Positions 8,286 through 17,475 of a DNA stretch of 34,753 bases are shown one piece after another. A model generated the notes under the pieces. The model saw nothing but the letters and a program-made list of their open reading frames with translations, was not told where the DNA came from and ran no database searches. Both the position numbers and the translations under genes were made by a program. Numbering within the stretch: position 1 is the stretch's first letter; each line of letters opens with the position of its first letter. The DNA is from CAZUNB01 sp044227985 (GTDB lineage: Bacteria > Patescibacteriota > Saccharimonadia > Saccharimonadales > JAGPDM01), in the NCBI GenBank assembly GCA_044227985.1, contig JBGAVT010000014.1:1-34753 (forward strand), given 5' to 3'.

Positions 8286-11200
8286 TATGAACCCGCATTC
8301 TCATCATAAACTTTTGTTTCCCAGTGCCAAGCCTCGTTACAATACTGAGTAATCCCAAACTTCTTTGCGTTGGCTTCCATCCACATCCAAACTTCGCTCG
8401 ATGTATCGATACTTCGAACAAATCTTGTTTTATCACAATTCATACTTTTGTCATACTGTCCGCCTCTAGAGTCCCGAGGGCACGAATCAACCGAGCTACA
8501 CATACCCCCAACGTCGATTGCATGACCGCCTTGGTGATTTGAGAAGCCAGGTCGTGCAACTCTTGAAGTGTCGCCACCTGCCTTGTCGAACAAAACAACC
8601 TGGTACTCTTTAGTGCGGAAAGAGCTATTGGCGGTCAGCGCAAAACCGTCTGCTTTAGCAGCATTAAACAGGTCGATCCATTGTTGTGAAGATGCTGCAC
8701 TAACGGTAACTAAGCTGTTTCTACTCGCCACGTCCTCTGTGCCGGCAGAAGGAAAGCCAGGTATTTGGCAAGATACTCCTGGAACTGAATTGCCGTTCTC
8801 CCAGAACTCTTGCTGGCCTATGTCTGTTGTTCCTTCGGCGCACTTCCCGGAGTCTCCTCTGCTTGTTGCACCAGAACCAGAGTCACCACCACCGCTAGCC
8901 CCGCCTGAGAATTCACCAAGCTTTTTCCCTAGGTATTCATTGTTGCTAGCCTCGGCGGAGGTTTCCATTGACGATATATCAAGACGAAGGGTCCGGAATC
9001 TCCAGGCCATATCGTCTTGTCGTCGACACTCTTCTGACTCGTAATCCGCCGACGCCACAGAGTCGAAACACTTTTTACTGAACTCTTCAAATGCTTTAGT
9101 GTTTTCTGGGCTTCCATATATTGCTTGGGCATTTTCGTCGGCATCAGGAAATCGGTTCATATCGGCTTCAGTCCAACCATATTGATTGATACCTAATGCG
9201 TATTTTATGGATTTAGCTTTTTTAGCTGCTACCTCGCTACTCGAAGCATAGACGCTACCAGACTTTATAATACGTCCCGCATATTTCATGAAAGTGCTGT
9301 CTTTACGAAAAGCAAAACTAGGGTTAGCAGTTCTCATAGCGTACTGAACGCCAGTCTTTAAGCCACTCTGGACAGTAGATGGGCTGTTAATTGCCGCTAG
9401 TGAAGTCAGTGAACTGCTATGTTTTATCGAAAAATAGCGTTGATACCAAGGCATCATCGCTAAATCAATCCTATGAGCTTCGATAGCCTCCTGGTTGAAG
9501 CTGGTTGCTTTCTCTATGTCCATTTCCCCAGCACCGATTTGTCTTGCGGTTGCGTTGGTGCCTGCAAGTCGCCCAACCGTCCAACCGGTTGCAGATTCAT
9601 TTGGTGACTCGGTTCCATCTGCGTTCACCCCAGCCAGTGAGTTCACGGCATATTTCTTTAGTACCTCACCAAGTATATGTACACCTAGAGCTCCACCACC
9701 TCCTTTGAGCACTGTACCACCAACCGACTTAACGACAGCTCCTAGCGAAAAGTCCTCGATTGCTTTTATGAATGCAGCCTTAAAGCCCTCCTTGAACGCC
9801 TGCGAGAACTGACCTCCAGGTATAAACATGAGGCCCAGCTCCAAGGCAGTTGCGCCAATCTGGAACTTAACATCCGTAGCGACCTTACACATGCCTTCTG
9901 GAATTATTCCGAGAATTGATTGAAGTTTGGCAAAAGCTGGAGGTGGATTGACTACAAACCCGTATAGACCTGCAGCGCTACTTGCGGCGACTGGGGAGCC
10001 TGTCCCTGCTAGCACAACAGACTGGACGAGCTCGCTCGACTGCATTTCTTCGCCGGGCTCTTTCGTTGAAGTAATATTATTATTGAGGGCATCGATTTCT
10101 TCACCACTTGGTCCGTCAGGGTCGGCCGCCGCTTGCTGAGCGCCAGAGGAGAAGGCATTATCTACTCTGGTCGCAGATTCCTCTTTTATGTCTCTGGAAT
10201 CGTGAGTAATAATATTCAGATAGTTTCTTAGCGTACAAGCAGTCGCTAAATATTGAGCTATACTGACAGGGTTTCTAGCTATGAACGACGCCTTCGATTT
10301 TGCAGCATTTTTGAAAGCATCCTGTAGGTCGGCGATCGAAGATAGCCTAAAGTTTGGTTTTTTTAACTTCGGATCCTTAATAAGAGCATCGTCTAGGTCG
10401 TTTACCTCGTCTCCAAGGCTCCCAAGCTCGGTTCTACTACCATTGCTAACCTCAATTTCATCGGCATCAGCCTCAACTCTCGTGCCGTTCCCGTCATCTA
10501 TCGTGCCATCTTCGTCGGCCGCAGTATTCTCTCCGCCGCTCGAAGATGCTTTGACGCTAGGGTCGGTATCGCCTTTGAGCACTCTCTTACGGATATTTCT
10601 TGTCAGTCTTTCAGAAGCCTTATCAAGGTCTTTCTCGGTCTTGCCCAGTGCTTTCTCGACTAACAAGAAACGAGATTGTCCACCGTATCTTTTATAGGCT
10701 AATCTAGACGCGTATGATCGCCGTAATCGACCTCGCGGATAAACTTCTTTCATTGCCTCTTTGATGGCTCTTCTTCTTCCAAAAGCTGAGTAATCATCAA
10801 CTGCTGAAATTAGCTCCCCTTTCGAATTGGTGAAACCAAGCAAGGTCCGGTTGCTTGGATCAAAGTTAGGGACAACACCTGCTTTTGCCATGTCTGCTTC
10901 AATATTATTTATTTTCACCTGTTGCAGTGCTTTTCCGTATGTTGAGTTCTGGACAGCATCGGTTCTTCCTGTGAACTCTCCTGTTTGGTCAAACATCGGC
11001 TTAGAGTTTCTAAAGCTTCGTTTTATGAGTGCGTTTTGGTGCGGAGCATCAAGCGCCTCATGAAGCGCCCCGTCGAAGATAAACAATCGAAAGGTAGCCA
11101 AGAAACCACCACCTGTTAAGGCCGCACCGCCACCTCCAATAATCATGGCAACGATTCCAGCGATAATTTTCTTTTGAGCCTTGCTTTTTAATTTACCTTT

Positions 11201-11575
11201 GCCGAACTTATGTCGATTATTTTTGCCGCCAGTAAATAGGTCTATTTCTTTACCTTCGGCGGCTGTTGGTTTCTGGCCGTCTGACTTTGTACTTTTCTTG
11301 TCCTTTGCCTTCTTTTTGTCGTCTTTGTCTTCATCAAACATGCCAGTCGAATTTTTCGGGTCGAATGAAGCCGATTTTTCTTGACTTAGGTCTCTTCTGT
11401 TCAGTTTTGGCTCGGGCGATTGGTAGGGTTTGTGGTCCGGGTCAGGTTTGGTTTCTTCTCGATCTTCTCTTGGTCTTTTGGCCGCCGCCGCCGCTTCGTC
11501 GTGCTGTTGCTGGGGTGGGGTTATGCCTCCGCCACTTAGGTCATCTAAATCGTCGCTTCTCCGTCGCAAATACAT
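8285..11575 (-). CDS. Large membrane protein with C-terminal VanY-type D,D-carboxypeptidase (T4SS operon)
   Basis: A 1096-aa protein. Residues 1-135 are charged and disordered (Asp/Lys/Glu/Gln rich); a Gly-rich transmembrane helix follows (about 136-167). A long helical middle contains another hydrophobic stretch (near VKSVGGTVLKGGGGALGVHIL). The last ~150 residues form a VanY/M15 peptidase: SNHQGGHAID (SxHxxGxAxD; His1014 and Asp1021 as zinc ligands) and EAWHWE (Glu1081 catalytic, His1084 ligand). M15 enzymes trim the terminal D-Ala of peptidoglycan stems. The middle resembles the large membrane protein often found beside virB4 in CPR T4SS loci, from general knowledge of such loci. It overlaps virB4 by one base (TGATG) and the next gene by TAATG. 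The N-terminus is probably cytoplasmic and the peptidase outside. Confidence 0.85.
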   Translation of the reverse strand: MYLRRRSDDLDDLSGGGITPPQQQHDEAAAAAKRPREDREETKPDPDHKPYQSPEPKLNRRDLSQEKSASFDPKNSTGMFDEDKDDKKKAKDKKSTKSDGQKPTAAEGKEIDLFTGGKNNRHKFGKGKLKSKAQKKIIAGIVAMIIGGGGAALTGGGFLATFRLFIFDGALHEALDAPHQNALIKRSFRNSKPMFDQTGEFTGRTDAVQNSTYGKALQQVKINNIEADMAKAGVVPNFDPSNRTLLGFTNSKGELISAVDDYSAFGRRRAIKEAMKEVYPRGRLRRSYASRLAYKRYGGQSRFLLVEKALGKTEKDLDKASERLTRNIRKRVLKGDTDPSVKASSSGGENTAADEDGTIDDGNGTRVEADADEIEVSNGSRTELGSLGDEVNDLDDALIKDPKLKKPNFRLSSIADLQDAFKNAAKSKASFIARNPVSIAQYLATACTLRNYLNIITHDSRDIKEESATRVDNAFSSGAQQAAADPDGPSGEEIDALNNNITSTKEPGEEMQSSELVQSVVLAGTGSPVAASSAAGLYGFVVNPPPAFAKLQSILGIIPEGMCKVATDVKFQIGATALELGLMFIPGGQFSQAFKEGFKAAFIKAIEDFSLGAVVKSVGGTVLKGGGGALGVHILGEVLKKYAVNSLAGVNADGTESPNESATGWTVGRLAGTNATARQIGAGEMDIEKATSFNQEAIEAHRIDLAMMPWYQRYFSIKHSSSLTSLAAINSPSTVQSGLKTGVQYAMRTANPSFAFRKDSTFMKYAGRIIKSGSVYASSSEVAAKKAKSIKYALGINQYGWTEADMNRFPDADENAQAIYGSPENTKAFEEFSKKCFDSVASADYESEECRRQDDMAWRFRTLRLDISSMETSAEASNNEYLGKKLGEFSGGASGGGDSGSGATSRGDSGKCAEGTTDIGQQEFWENGNSVPGVSCQIPGFPSAGTEDVASRNSLVTVSAASSQQWIDLFNAAKADGFALTANSSFRTKEYQVVLFDKAGGDTSRVARPGFSNHQGGHAIDVGGMCSSVDSCPRDSRGGQYDKSMNCDKTRFVRSIDTSSEVWMWMEANAKKFGITQYCNEAWHWETKVYDENAGS

Positions 11576-13905
11576 CAGTGCTCAATCCTTAATTCGGTTG
11601 TGTTTTCGGTAGCTGGCATTTCCGCCTGTACCATTGGTTCCAGAGGTGGCTGGGTAGGCACAGGGTCGTTTACAGGGAGTGGTGCTGTATCCGCCAGTGG
11701 ATCTTGGGCAATAGCGACGGTCGCCATAGATTCATCCTCGTTGGTCTGAGCAGTTTGAACTTGTGGCACTGCTGGATCTTCCTGTGCTGATACGACAGGG
11801 ACATTAAAGTCAGGCTGAGGTATCACGGTGGCCACTGGCGAATCTTGGTTATCATCAGCCAAGGCTGCGTCTGGTACATCTGTATTTGCCGATAAATCGA
11901 ACTGGTTCATTTGTTCCTCTGGCGCCTTGCTAGGAACCGGAATACTGTCCATTTTTTGTCTAACTATTTCGTCGTAATCTATAGAGGGCTCTTGAATAGA
12001 AGGCTCTTGGTTGGCCGATTCAATTTCACTCAACTCTTTATTGTAATTAACGAACAAATCGGCGGCAGAAGAATTTTCATCAATATTAGCACTAGCCTTG
12101 AGTGCAGCGAGTTGTTGTGGATCAGTGGTAATTAGTTCAGTTTCGGTTGGGCTAGCCTCAATCTTGATGTGGACATGGCTGGAGCCAGCGAAGAACAAAC
12201 CTTGTCCGACGGGAAACTGAGTTAATCTTTTATGCTCCTCGTCGGTTAGCTTGAAAGTACTTGCTACCACATCAGCGGCACTCGGAGATTGCTTTAGTAG
12301 TAGCTGTAAACTAGAGTTGCTAACAATCGCACGACCCATCTTGCTCCCCAACATATCCTCTACATCCTGTGAAATTGTAGTCAGACCGAGGTAGTATTTT
12401 CGTGCCCGTTTGGCGAGCGAAAACATAAACTTGGCTGAATCTTCGTATTGTAGCAGCTGCCATGCCTCATCAACAATAAGCATGCGCTTAACTTGGTTTG
12501 ACCGGACTTTGTTCCAAATATAGCTAAGAACGCTATACATGGCAATTGGCCGCAACTCTTCTTCGAGGTCGCGGATATTGAACACTACCATTTTGTTGTC
12601 AAGAACGACATTGCTTTGCTCGCTGAATAATCCGGCATAGCTACCACCAACATATTTACGAAGCATCTGTGCCATTTGTGGTCCAGATCCGCCCGAGTGA
12701 AGTAATGTTTCATATAGGTCTACCAGTGTCGGTGGTGTCGTGTTGTGCGTTAGGGGATCACTTGTGATTCCAACTTGCGCGTAGGTCTCGATTAATGCTT
12801 GGTCGAGCTGCGACTCAGATGCTGGATCGACGCTACCTCCAAACATTAATCGCATTAAGCCATGCAGATTGATGATATTGCTTCTAAGGGCGTCGTCACC
12901 GTCTTCCTTGTCGAAGATTTGTGGCAAATCAAGCGGGTTGATTCGCGACTGGCTATTGAGACTCATGCGAATATAACTACCGCCAACCGCCTCAGCTAAT
13001 CGCTGGTATTCATTTTCAGGATCGATAATAATAACTTCAGTGCCCATCATCATATGACGTAGTGCCTCAAGCTTAACCGCAAAGGATTTCCCAGAGCCAG
13101 ATTTTGCAAACACTACAGCGTTTGCATTCTCTAATGTAAAGCGGTCAAAAATCACTAACCCATTGTTGTGCATATTGATGCCGTAGAGGATCCCGTCATC
13201 TTGGCTGAGGTCAGCACTAGTAAACGGAAAAGTGGTGCTAAGCGCGCCAGTACTGAGGTTACGGCGAATCTCGAGTTGATCATTAGCCTGAGGTACGATC
13301 GAATTGAATGCAATCTCTTGCTGGGCGCTGGCTGGCTTCGTATAAATCAACTGCTGCCCAAGCATCGACTCTACTTTGTTTTGTACAAACGATAAATCAT
13401 CTAGTGTCTCCCCGTAAAGCGTAAAATATAGCCCAAACCGGAAGTAGCGCTCTTCACCAACCTGTAGTTTGTCGCGGAGCTCTTCGGCGTCCTCCAGAGC
13501 TGCTTCTGTACCAGGGTCACGCACTCGACCTTTTTCTGCCGAGATAGACCGAGCGGCTTCAAGTTGGGCAACTTTTCGTCGTAGACTCTTTAGAACAACT
13601 CCGGAGTCAGCCGGATATATATACATCGAAATGTCGATAACCTCATCAACGTTAATCAGCGAGCTCATCCAGCCAGTGAATAATTTTCTGGGGTAGCCGT
13701 AGACGTAAAAGGTTCGCGCATATCGGTTGCCGACCCGTACGTAGGTGGTCTGTAGTTCGAGGCTACTCGGTGCAATAAAATCGCGCATGGTTACCAGGCC
13801 TTCACGGTAGGCTTGGTCCACCTCCATTTTTTCTCGCTCCAATTGCTGCTGTGCGGTTGTCTGTTGCGAGGATGACACTGATTGCTTTTTGTTAAATAAA
13901 CCCAT
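11575..13905 (-). CDS. virB4: VirB4-family T4SS ATPase
   Basis: This 776-aa cytoplasmic ATPase powers T4SS assembly and transport. Walker A is VVFAKSGSGKSFAVK (about residues 265-279) with the following IIIDPENEYQRLAEAVGGSYIRMS typical of VirB4/TraC. Walker B is MLIVDEAWQLL (about 475-485), followed by TTISQDVEDML. The N-terminal ~230 residues are the VirB4 accessory domain. From about residue 610 the protein is a Gln/Pro/Asp-rich low-complexity tail with the repeat-like QEPSIQEPSID, unusual for VirB4 and probably disordered. It starts 2 nt after the preceding VirB4-N-like gene and overlaps the VanY gene by one base (TGATG). Confidence 0.94.
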   Translation of the reverse strand: MGLFNKKQSVSSSQQTTAQQQLEREKMEVDQAYREGLVTMRDFIAPSSLELQTTYVRVGNRYARTFYVYGYPRKLFTGWMSSLINVDEVIDISMYIYPADSGVVLKSLRRKVAQLEAARSISAEKGRVRDPGTEAALEDAEELRDKLQVGEERYFRFGLYFTLYGETLDDLSFVQNKVESMLGQQLIYTKPASAQQEIAFNSIVPQANDQLEIRRNLSTGALSTTFPFTSADLSQDDGILYGINMHNNGLVIFDRFTLENANAVVFAKSGSGKSFAVKLEALRHMMMGTEVIIIDPENEYQRLAEAVGGSYIRMSLNSQSRINPLDLPQIFDKEDGDDALRSNIINLHGLMRLMFGGSVDPASESQLDQALIETYAQVGITSDPLTHNTTPPTLVDLYETLLHSGGSGPQMAQMLRKYVGGSYAGLFSEQSNVVLDNKMVVFNIRDLEEELRPIAMYSVLSYIWNKVRSNQVKRMLIVDEAWQLLQYEDSAKFMFSLAKRARKYYLGLTTISQDVEDMLGSKMGRAIVSNSSLQLLLKQSPSAADVVASTFKLTDEEHKRLTQFPVGQGLFFAGSSHVHIKIEASPTETELITTDPQQLAALKASANIDENSSAADLFVNYNKELSEIESANQEPSIQEPSIDYDEIVRQKMDSIPVPSKAPEEQMNQFDLSANTDVPDAALADDNQDSPVATVIPQPDFNVPVVSAQEDPAVPQVQTAQTNEDESMATVAIAQDPLADTAPLPVNDPVPTQPPLEPMVQAEMPATENTTELRIEH

Positions 13906-13907
13906 CG

Positions 13908-14774
13908 CTACATACCAGCCAAATCTGCTCGCGGAGCTTCGCCGTCGCCTTTAGTTATTAACTCTGTCTCAAGGTCATAGTGACTTACCAGCGACTGGAC
14001 TGTGGCAGTGTCGGGGTTATAAAAATTGTAGTATAGTTCGATTAGTTCTTGTGTATTAAGGGGTACTGATCGTACAGACATTTCGTTGAGCATTTTCAGT
14101 ACCGTACCGACCCGCTGCCGCATTTCTTCTTTTGCTTTGTCGAAATCTTTTTCCTTTACATGTACGACGTTTTTCTTTTTACCCTTAAGAACATCAGTCA
14201 TTTTATGGTTACTAAGACCGTCATTCGGACCAGCACCAGGTATATATGGAACAACTACGTAGAATTGTTTCTCCATGATATTAGAATTGGTAACAAGATA
14301 ATCAACAAAGCCAATGTAGTCCTCCATCAACAAGCTAAGCAATACGTTATCTTGTCCTTCATATAGTCGTTTTAATTTGTTCATATAGTTCTTCAGGTCA
14401 ACGCGGTAGGAGCGCAACATAATCTGAACCGGAAAATACAAAGAGTTTAAAAACTGCTGATAACTGGACTCGACACCCTCACGTTCTTGATTGCTCATGA
14501 GATCAAAATTAACGCTTTGTGCTAATATCACAGCACGGTAGGTGCCGTCTACCAAGATAACCAGTCCGTCTCTAATCTCGGCAATCTGTAGGCTGTTTTG
14601 AGTTGAGTTCTTGTTAGTTTTACCTGGGGTTGATTTTGTTTTTTTATTATCAGTGTTTTCTTGCTCGTTAGGGTCGATAGCAGGGTCCGAAACCATCGGT
14701 GGAATAACCGGAGCGCCCGGTTGAAATGATTGTGATGCCTGCTCTTGAGCTAGCAGCTGATTTTCTGGTGGCAC
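13908..14774 (-). CDS. VirB4 N-terminal-like / TraC-like T4SS protein
   Basis: A 288-aa soluble protein with a disordered Pro/Asn/Lys-rich first ~60 residues. The folded part begins LQIAEIRDGLVILVDGTYRAVI and continues with a helix/strand pattern (YFPVQIMLRSYRVDL, MEKQFYVVVPYIPGAG, LNTQELIELYYNFYNPDTA). This is the pattern of the N-terminal accessory domain of VirB4/TraC, found as a separate gene before the ATPase in Gram-positive-type and CPR T4SS loci. The start is GTG at 774 of the 14 kb block (14774), with an AAGGGAG site 11 nt upstream. It ends 2 nt before virB4, so the two are likely partner subunits. Confidence 0.82.
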   Translation of the reverse strand: MPPENQLLAQEQASQSFQPGAPVIPPMVSDPAIDPNEQENTDNKKTKSTPGKTNKNSTQNSLQIAEIRDGLVILVDGTYRAVILAQSVNFDLMSNQEREGVESSYQQFLNSLYFPVQIMLRSYRVDLKNYMNKLKRLYEGQDNVLLSLLMEDYIGFVDYLVTNSNIMEKQFYVVVPYIPGAGPNDGLSNHKMTDVLKGKKKNVVHVKEKDFDKAKEEMRQRVGTVLKMLNEMSVRSVPLNTQELIELYYNFYNPDTATVQSLVSHYDLETELITKGDGEAPRADLAGM

Positions 14775-14864
14775 GATTAACCCACTCCCTTACCTGGATA
14801 GTACGATTAATTGTACCATAAGCATGATAGCGCCGACAGATGTCTTATTATTAAAAAGCTTCGT

Positions 14865-15524
14865 TTAACGATATCTGTGCATACTCGCGATCGCTTTCTG
14901 CTTAGCGTCGTTACTGGCACGAGTAACTGATGAACCAATTCGCACGGCACTTTCATTGTATCGTGAGTATGGGTCGTCTGACTCACGGAGTTCGCTGATG
15001 TCACCGCTCGTCTGTAGTAGCTCATCGACTTGTACCAAGCGATCATCATCTGAGTTAATGAATTGTTGCAGCGGGTGCAAAGCCTCTACTTGAAGGCTTG
15101 AATTTTTACTGGCCCATCCTTGGCTATCAATAATTTGCGCTAGTTGCTTTAGGCTGCCGCGTACCTCAGCGTACGTTCGTTTATCGGTATAATCTAGGTG
15201 AATTTCTTTCGGTTTGTCGATTATTACGTGTTCAATCGTTCCATCCCTATCCCAGATTCGTTTTTTTGACGATACATACGTCTTAAAAATTGATAGCAAG
15301 TACGTCTCGGCCGGCTGATTACCGCGGCTATAGAACGCCAAGAAAAAGAAAAATAAAGCAAATGGTGCTAGCAAGATAGTGATTAAGACACTGGCAGATG
15401 TACCAAAAAACGCCCCGACTGCGAAGCCACCCCCGATGAGCGCATAGACAAACTGACGAAATGTTAATGGACCGATTATCTTATCTTCGGCCTCGACGTC
15501 GGTGATTACTTTGTAGGTAGACAT
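14865..15524 (-). CDS. prgI: PrgI/VirB3-like T4SS inner-membrane protein
   Basis: A 219-aa protein. The N-terminal ~100 residues match PrgI family architecture: YKVITDVEAEDKIIGPLTFRQF followed by two adjacent transmembrane helices (about 24-44 and 47-68) and a conserved cytoplasmic AETYLLSIFKTYVSSKKRIWDRDG. The remaining ~110 residues are soluble and poorly conserved. PrgI is the VirB3-like partner of VirB4 in monoderm T4SS. Frame is open to 15581, but the ATG at 15524 was chosen because the protein then begins at MSTYKVI and the start is 6 nt after a good -10 box. It is the first gene of the leftward T4SS operon. Confidence 0.88.
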   Translation of the reverse strand: MSTYKVITDVEAEDKIIGPLTFRQFVYALIGGGFAVGAFFGTSASVLITILLAPFALFFFFLAFYSRGNQPAETYLLSIFKTYVSSKKRIWDRDGTIEHVIIDKPKEIHLDYTDKRTYAEVRGSLKQLAQIIDSQGWASKNSSLQVEALHPLQQFINSDDDRLVQVDELLQTSGDISELRESDDPYSRYNESAVRIGSSVTRASNDAKQKAIASMHRYR

Positions 15525-15530
15525 AGCATT

Positions 15531-15559
15531 AGCATAATTGAAAAATACAAAATCATCAA
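15531..15559 (-). promoter_or_regulatory. Promoter of the leftward T4SS operon
   Basis: On the minus strand TTGATG (15559-15554), 17 nt, TATGCT (15536-15531), then six nt (AATGCT) and the prgI ATG at 15524. The implied transcript starts at or next to the start codon; no Shine-Dalgarno is present. Confidence 0.7.
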
Positions 15560-15584
15560 TCTGTAAAACCACCATACACATATA

Positions 15585-15613
15585 TTGACAAAGAATAAAC
15601 CTTATGCTAAGAT
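15585..15613 (+). promoter_or_regulatory. Near-consensus sigma-70 promoter of the 588-aa protein
   Basis: TTGACA (15585-15590), exactly 17 nt, TAAGAT (15608-15613), then a ~44-nt leader with AAGGAAAG about 6 nt before the ATG at 15664. It is back-to-back with the leftward T4SS promoter, 25 nt away, so both could share one regulator. Confidence 0.8.
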
Positions 15614-15663
15614 AAATAAGTAAAATCTATTCACCGAAAAAATCAAAAATAAGGAAAGCAACC

Positions 15664-17430
15664 ATGACTGACACACTTGCACCAGACGACATAGACCCAG
15701 GAGCCTTGGCTGGTGCTGCCTTTACTGAAGCCGCGAATACGGGCGACTATGAACCTAACGTTGAGAATCCTGATAATGATGCAGAAACTTTAACAGATGA
15801 ACAAAAAACTGAAGCGAATCAGGCTGTAGCTGAGGTTTTATCGGAAGACGAGATCGAAGCAACGAAGTCATTTTTAGATGGTCTGCCGGAGGATAGACGA
15901 CAGCTACTTAATATTTCTATTGGACTAGATGACCAAGAGCCCGCGCCAAAACTCAAACGCAGAGAAAAACGCAAAGAAAAGACAGAATTAAAAGAAATAG
16001 AAAAGATGAAGCGTGGGGCAAAACTTGAAAAAGGATCCTACGACAATCAACGAATAAGAGAAGAAAAATTTACTATTGGTTTTAATGAACTGGTCAGGCT
16101 TCAGGCAGAAGAGAGGCTGAAGCTAAAAGTTGAGCAAGGCGATCCAGCAGCGATTGAAGCCCAGAAAATTGTCACGGCTGCGAGAGCAGCTGAACTTGTT
16201 GCTGCGACAGCCGACTCACTGTCCGCCAGCGTGCTTACTAGAACCGACTCACCAGAAAATAAGTCCCTAGACCAAACTAGCGATATAGAGAATCGTTATG
16301 TTTCTGCCATGGCTCGCTATTCTGAGTCATTACAGACTTTGCAGGCGGGTGTAATTAGTGCGGAACTCGGCATAAATTTAGATGATACTGTTGATGAAGC
16401 TCAGTATGGCGAGGTTTTAGACCAGTCGAGAGTTTCTGTAATGGCTGGCTTGATGGTTGTTCAGGAGTCAATAATAAATAGGCTCGTAGATAAGGAAGCG
16501 ATCAAGGTTGGATCCGAGGAGGAGGCAAGTTGGCAGATTTCTCAGGTTGTCTTAGGTGTTATTGGTGCTGTTGAGAGGCAGGATCTCAGATTTAAAAAGG
16601 ATGCGTCTGGCAATAACCCAAAACTTAAAAATGTTGTTTCAATTGTTCCTGATTTAGTATATGCAGACGGAAAAGACCTGCACGGTGGCAAAAGAGCTGG
16701 TCTGTTCTACGCCTCTCAGAATATGTTTAAGACAATACACGGAGCAAATAAGTACGATGAGCTCAAGGTTAGGCCTCGTGCTGAGCTATCTGAAGAAATG
16801 CTATCATATTGTTTTAATGCCCAAAGGGCAGAACAAGCAAGACCGATAGTTGAGCAGCTGAACAGTTTGCCCTTGCTTGATCAGGTGGCGGCACTAGAAA
16901 CAGCTATCGATGTAATGGCTGTGGCGGAGCTCAGAGAAGCGCTTAAAGCCAAAGCAATGCAGGAAGCCAAACCAGACAAGCTAGACGTAAAGAATAAAGA
17001 CCAAGTTGCCTTGCTTGAGGCAGCACTAAAAGCAAAAGCAGCAGAGGATGGAGCGGCTAAGCCAGACAAACTAGATTTCAAGAACAAAGATCAGATGGCA
17101 ATGCTTGAAGGTGCCTTGAAGTTGAAAGCAATCCAGGAGGCTGTACCCGAGGAGGTAGACTTTAGCAACGAGAGGCATTTTGCGTTGTTTCGTAGTGCTC
17201 GCAAGTCTTTAGAGGTAACCCCAGGGGAGCCAAAGGTTATGCTAGGAAATGTTCTCAAGAGGGTTATTCTCTCGGAAAAAGGCAGGCACCCTTCCAGGTA
17301 TGAACCAGCTCCTGGTGGAAGTATAAATGCATCAATACGGGAGACTAATGATTATCAGAGACAAGAAGAAAAAGTACTTGCCGCGTTAAAACAATCAACA
17401 AGTCGCTATCTTCCGAGTGGTCAACCGTAG
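15664..17430 (+). CDS. Soluble 588-aa protein of unknown function with internal repeats, inside the T4SS locus
   Basis: I do not recognise the family. No signal peptide and no transmembrane helix are visible. The first ~90 residues are acidic; residues about 95-135 are very Lys/Glu-rich and probably coiled; a helical, Ala/Glu-rich body follows. Residues 425-509 contain three imperfect ~28-residue repeats (A-L-K-x-K-A ... PDKLDxKNKDQxAxLE). The C-terminus is Arg/Ser/Pro-rich. It is transcribed divergently from the T4SS operon by the best promoter in the window and has a good ribosome binding site, so it is probably abundant. Placement between secretion genes makes a secreted substrate, effector or cytoplasmic scaffold the leading guesses. 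Confidence 0.8.
   Translation: MTDTLAPDDIDPGALAGAAFTEAANTGDYEPNVENPDNDAETLTDEQKTEANQAVAEVLSEDEIEATKSFLDGLPEDRRQLLNISIGLDDQEPAPKLKRREKRKEKTELKEIEKMKRGAKLEKGSYDNQRIREEKFTIGFNELVRLQAEERLKLKVEQGDPAAIEAQKIVTAARAAELVAATADSLSASVLTRTDSPENKSLDQTSDIENRYVSAMARYSESLQTLQAGVISAELGINLDDTVDEAQYGEVLDQSRVSVMAGLMVVQESIINRLVDKEAIKVGSEEEASWQISQVVLGVIGAVERQDLRFKKDASGNNPKLKNVVSIVPDLVYADGKDLHGGKRAGLFYASQNMFKTIHGANKYDELKVRPRAELSEEMLSYCFNAQRAEQARPIVEQLNSLPLLDQVAALETAIDVMAVAELREALKAKAMQEAKPDKLDVKNKDQVALLEAALKAKAAEDGAAKPDKLDFKNKDQMAMLEGALKLKAIQEAVPEEVDFSNERHFALFRSARKSLEVTPGEPKVMLGNVLKRVILSEKGRHPSRYEPAPGGSINASIRETNDYQRQEEKVLAALKQSTSRYLPSGQP
16936..17190 (+). repeat. Three tandem ~28-residue coding repeats
   Basis: Within the 588-aa protein, units at residues 425-451, 453-481 and 483-509 share A-L-K-x-K-A, then P-x-x-x-D and a final A-x-L/F. 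The first two are nearly identical in PDKLD(V/F)KNKDQ; the third is degenerate (PEEVDFSNERHFALF). A helical repeat or substrate-binding array is plausible. Confidence 0.7.
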
Positions 17431-17475
17431 TGCCTGTAGTCGCCGTTCTTATAATCAAATGTGGCGCCTAGTTTA

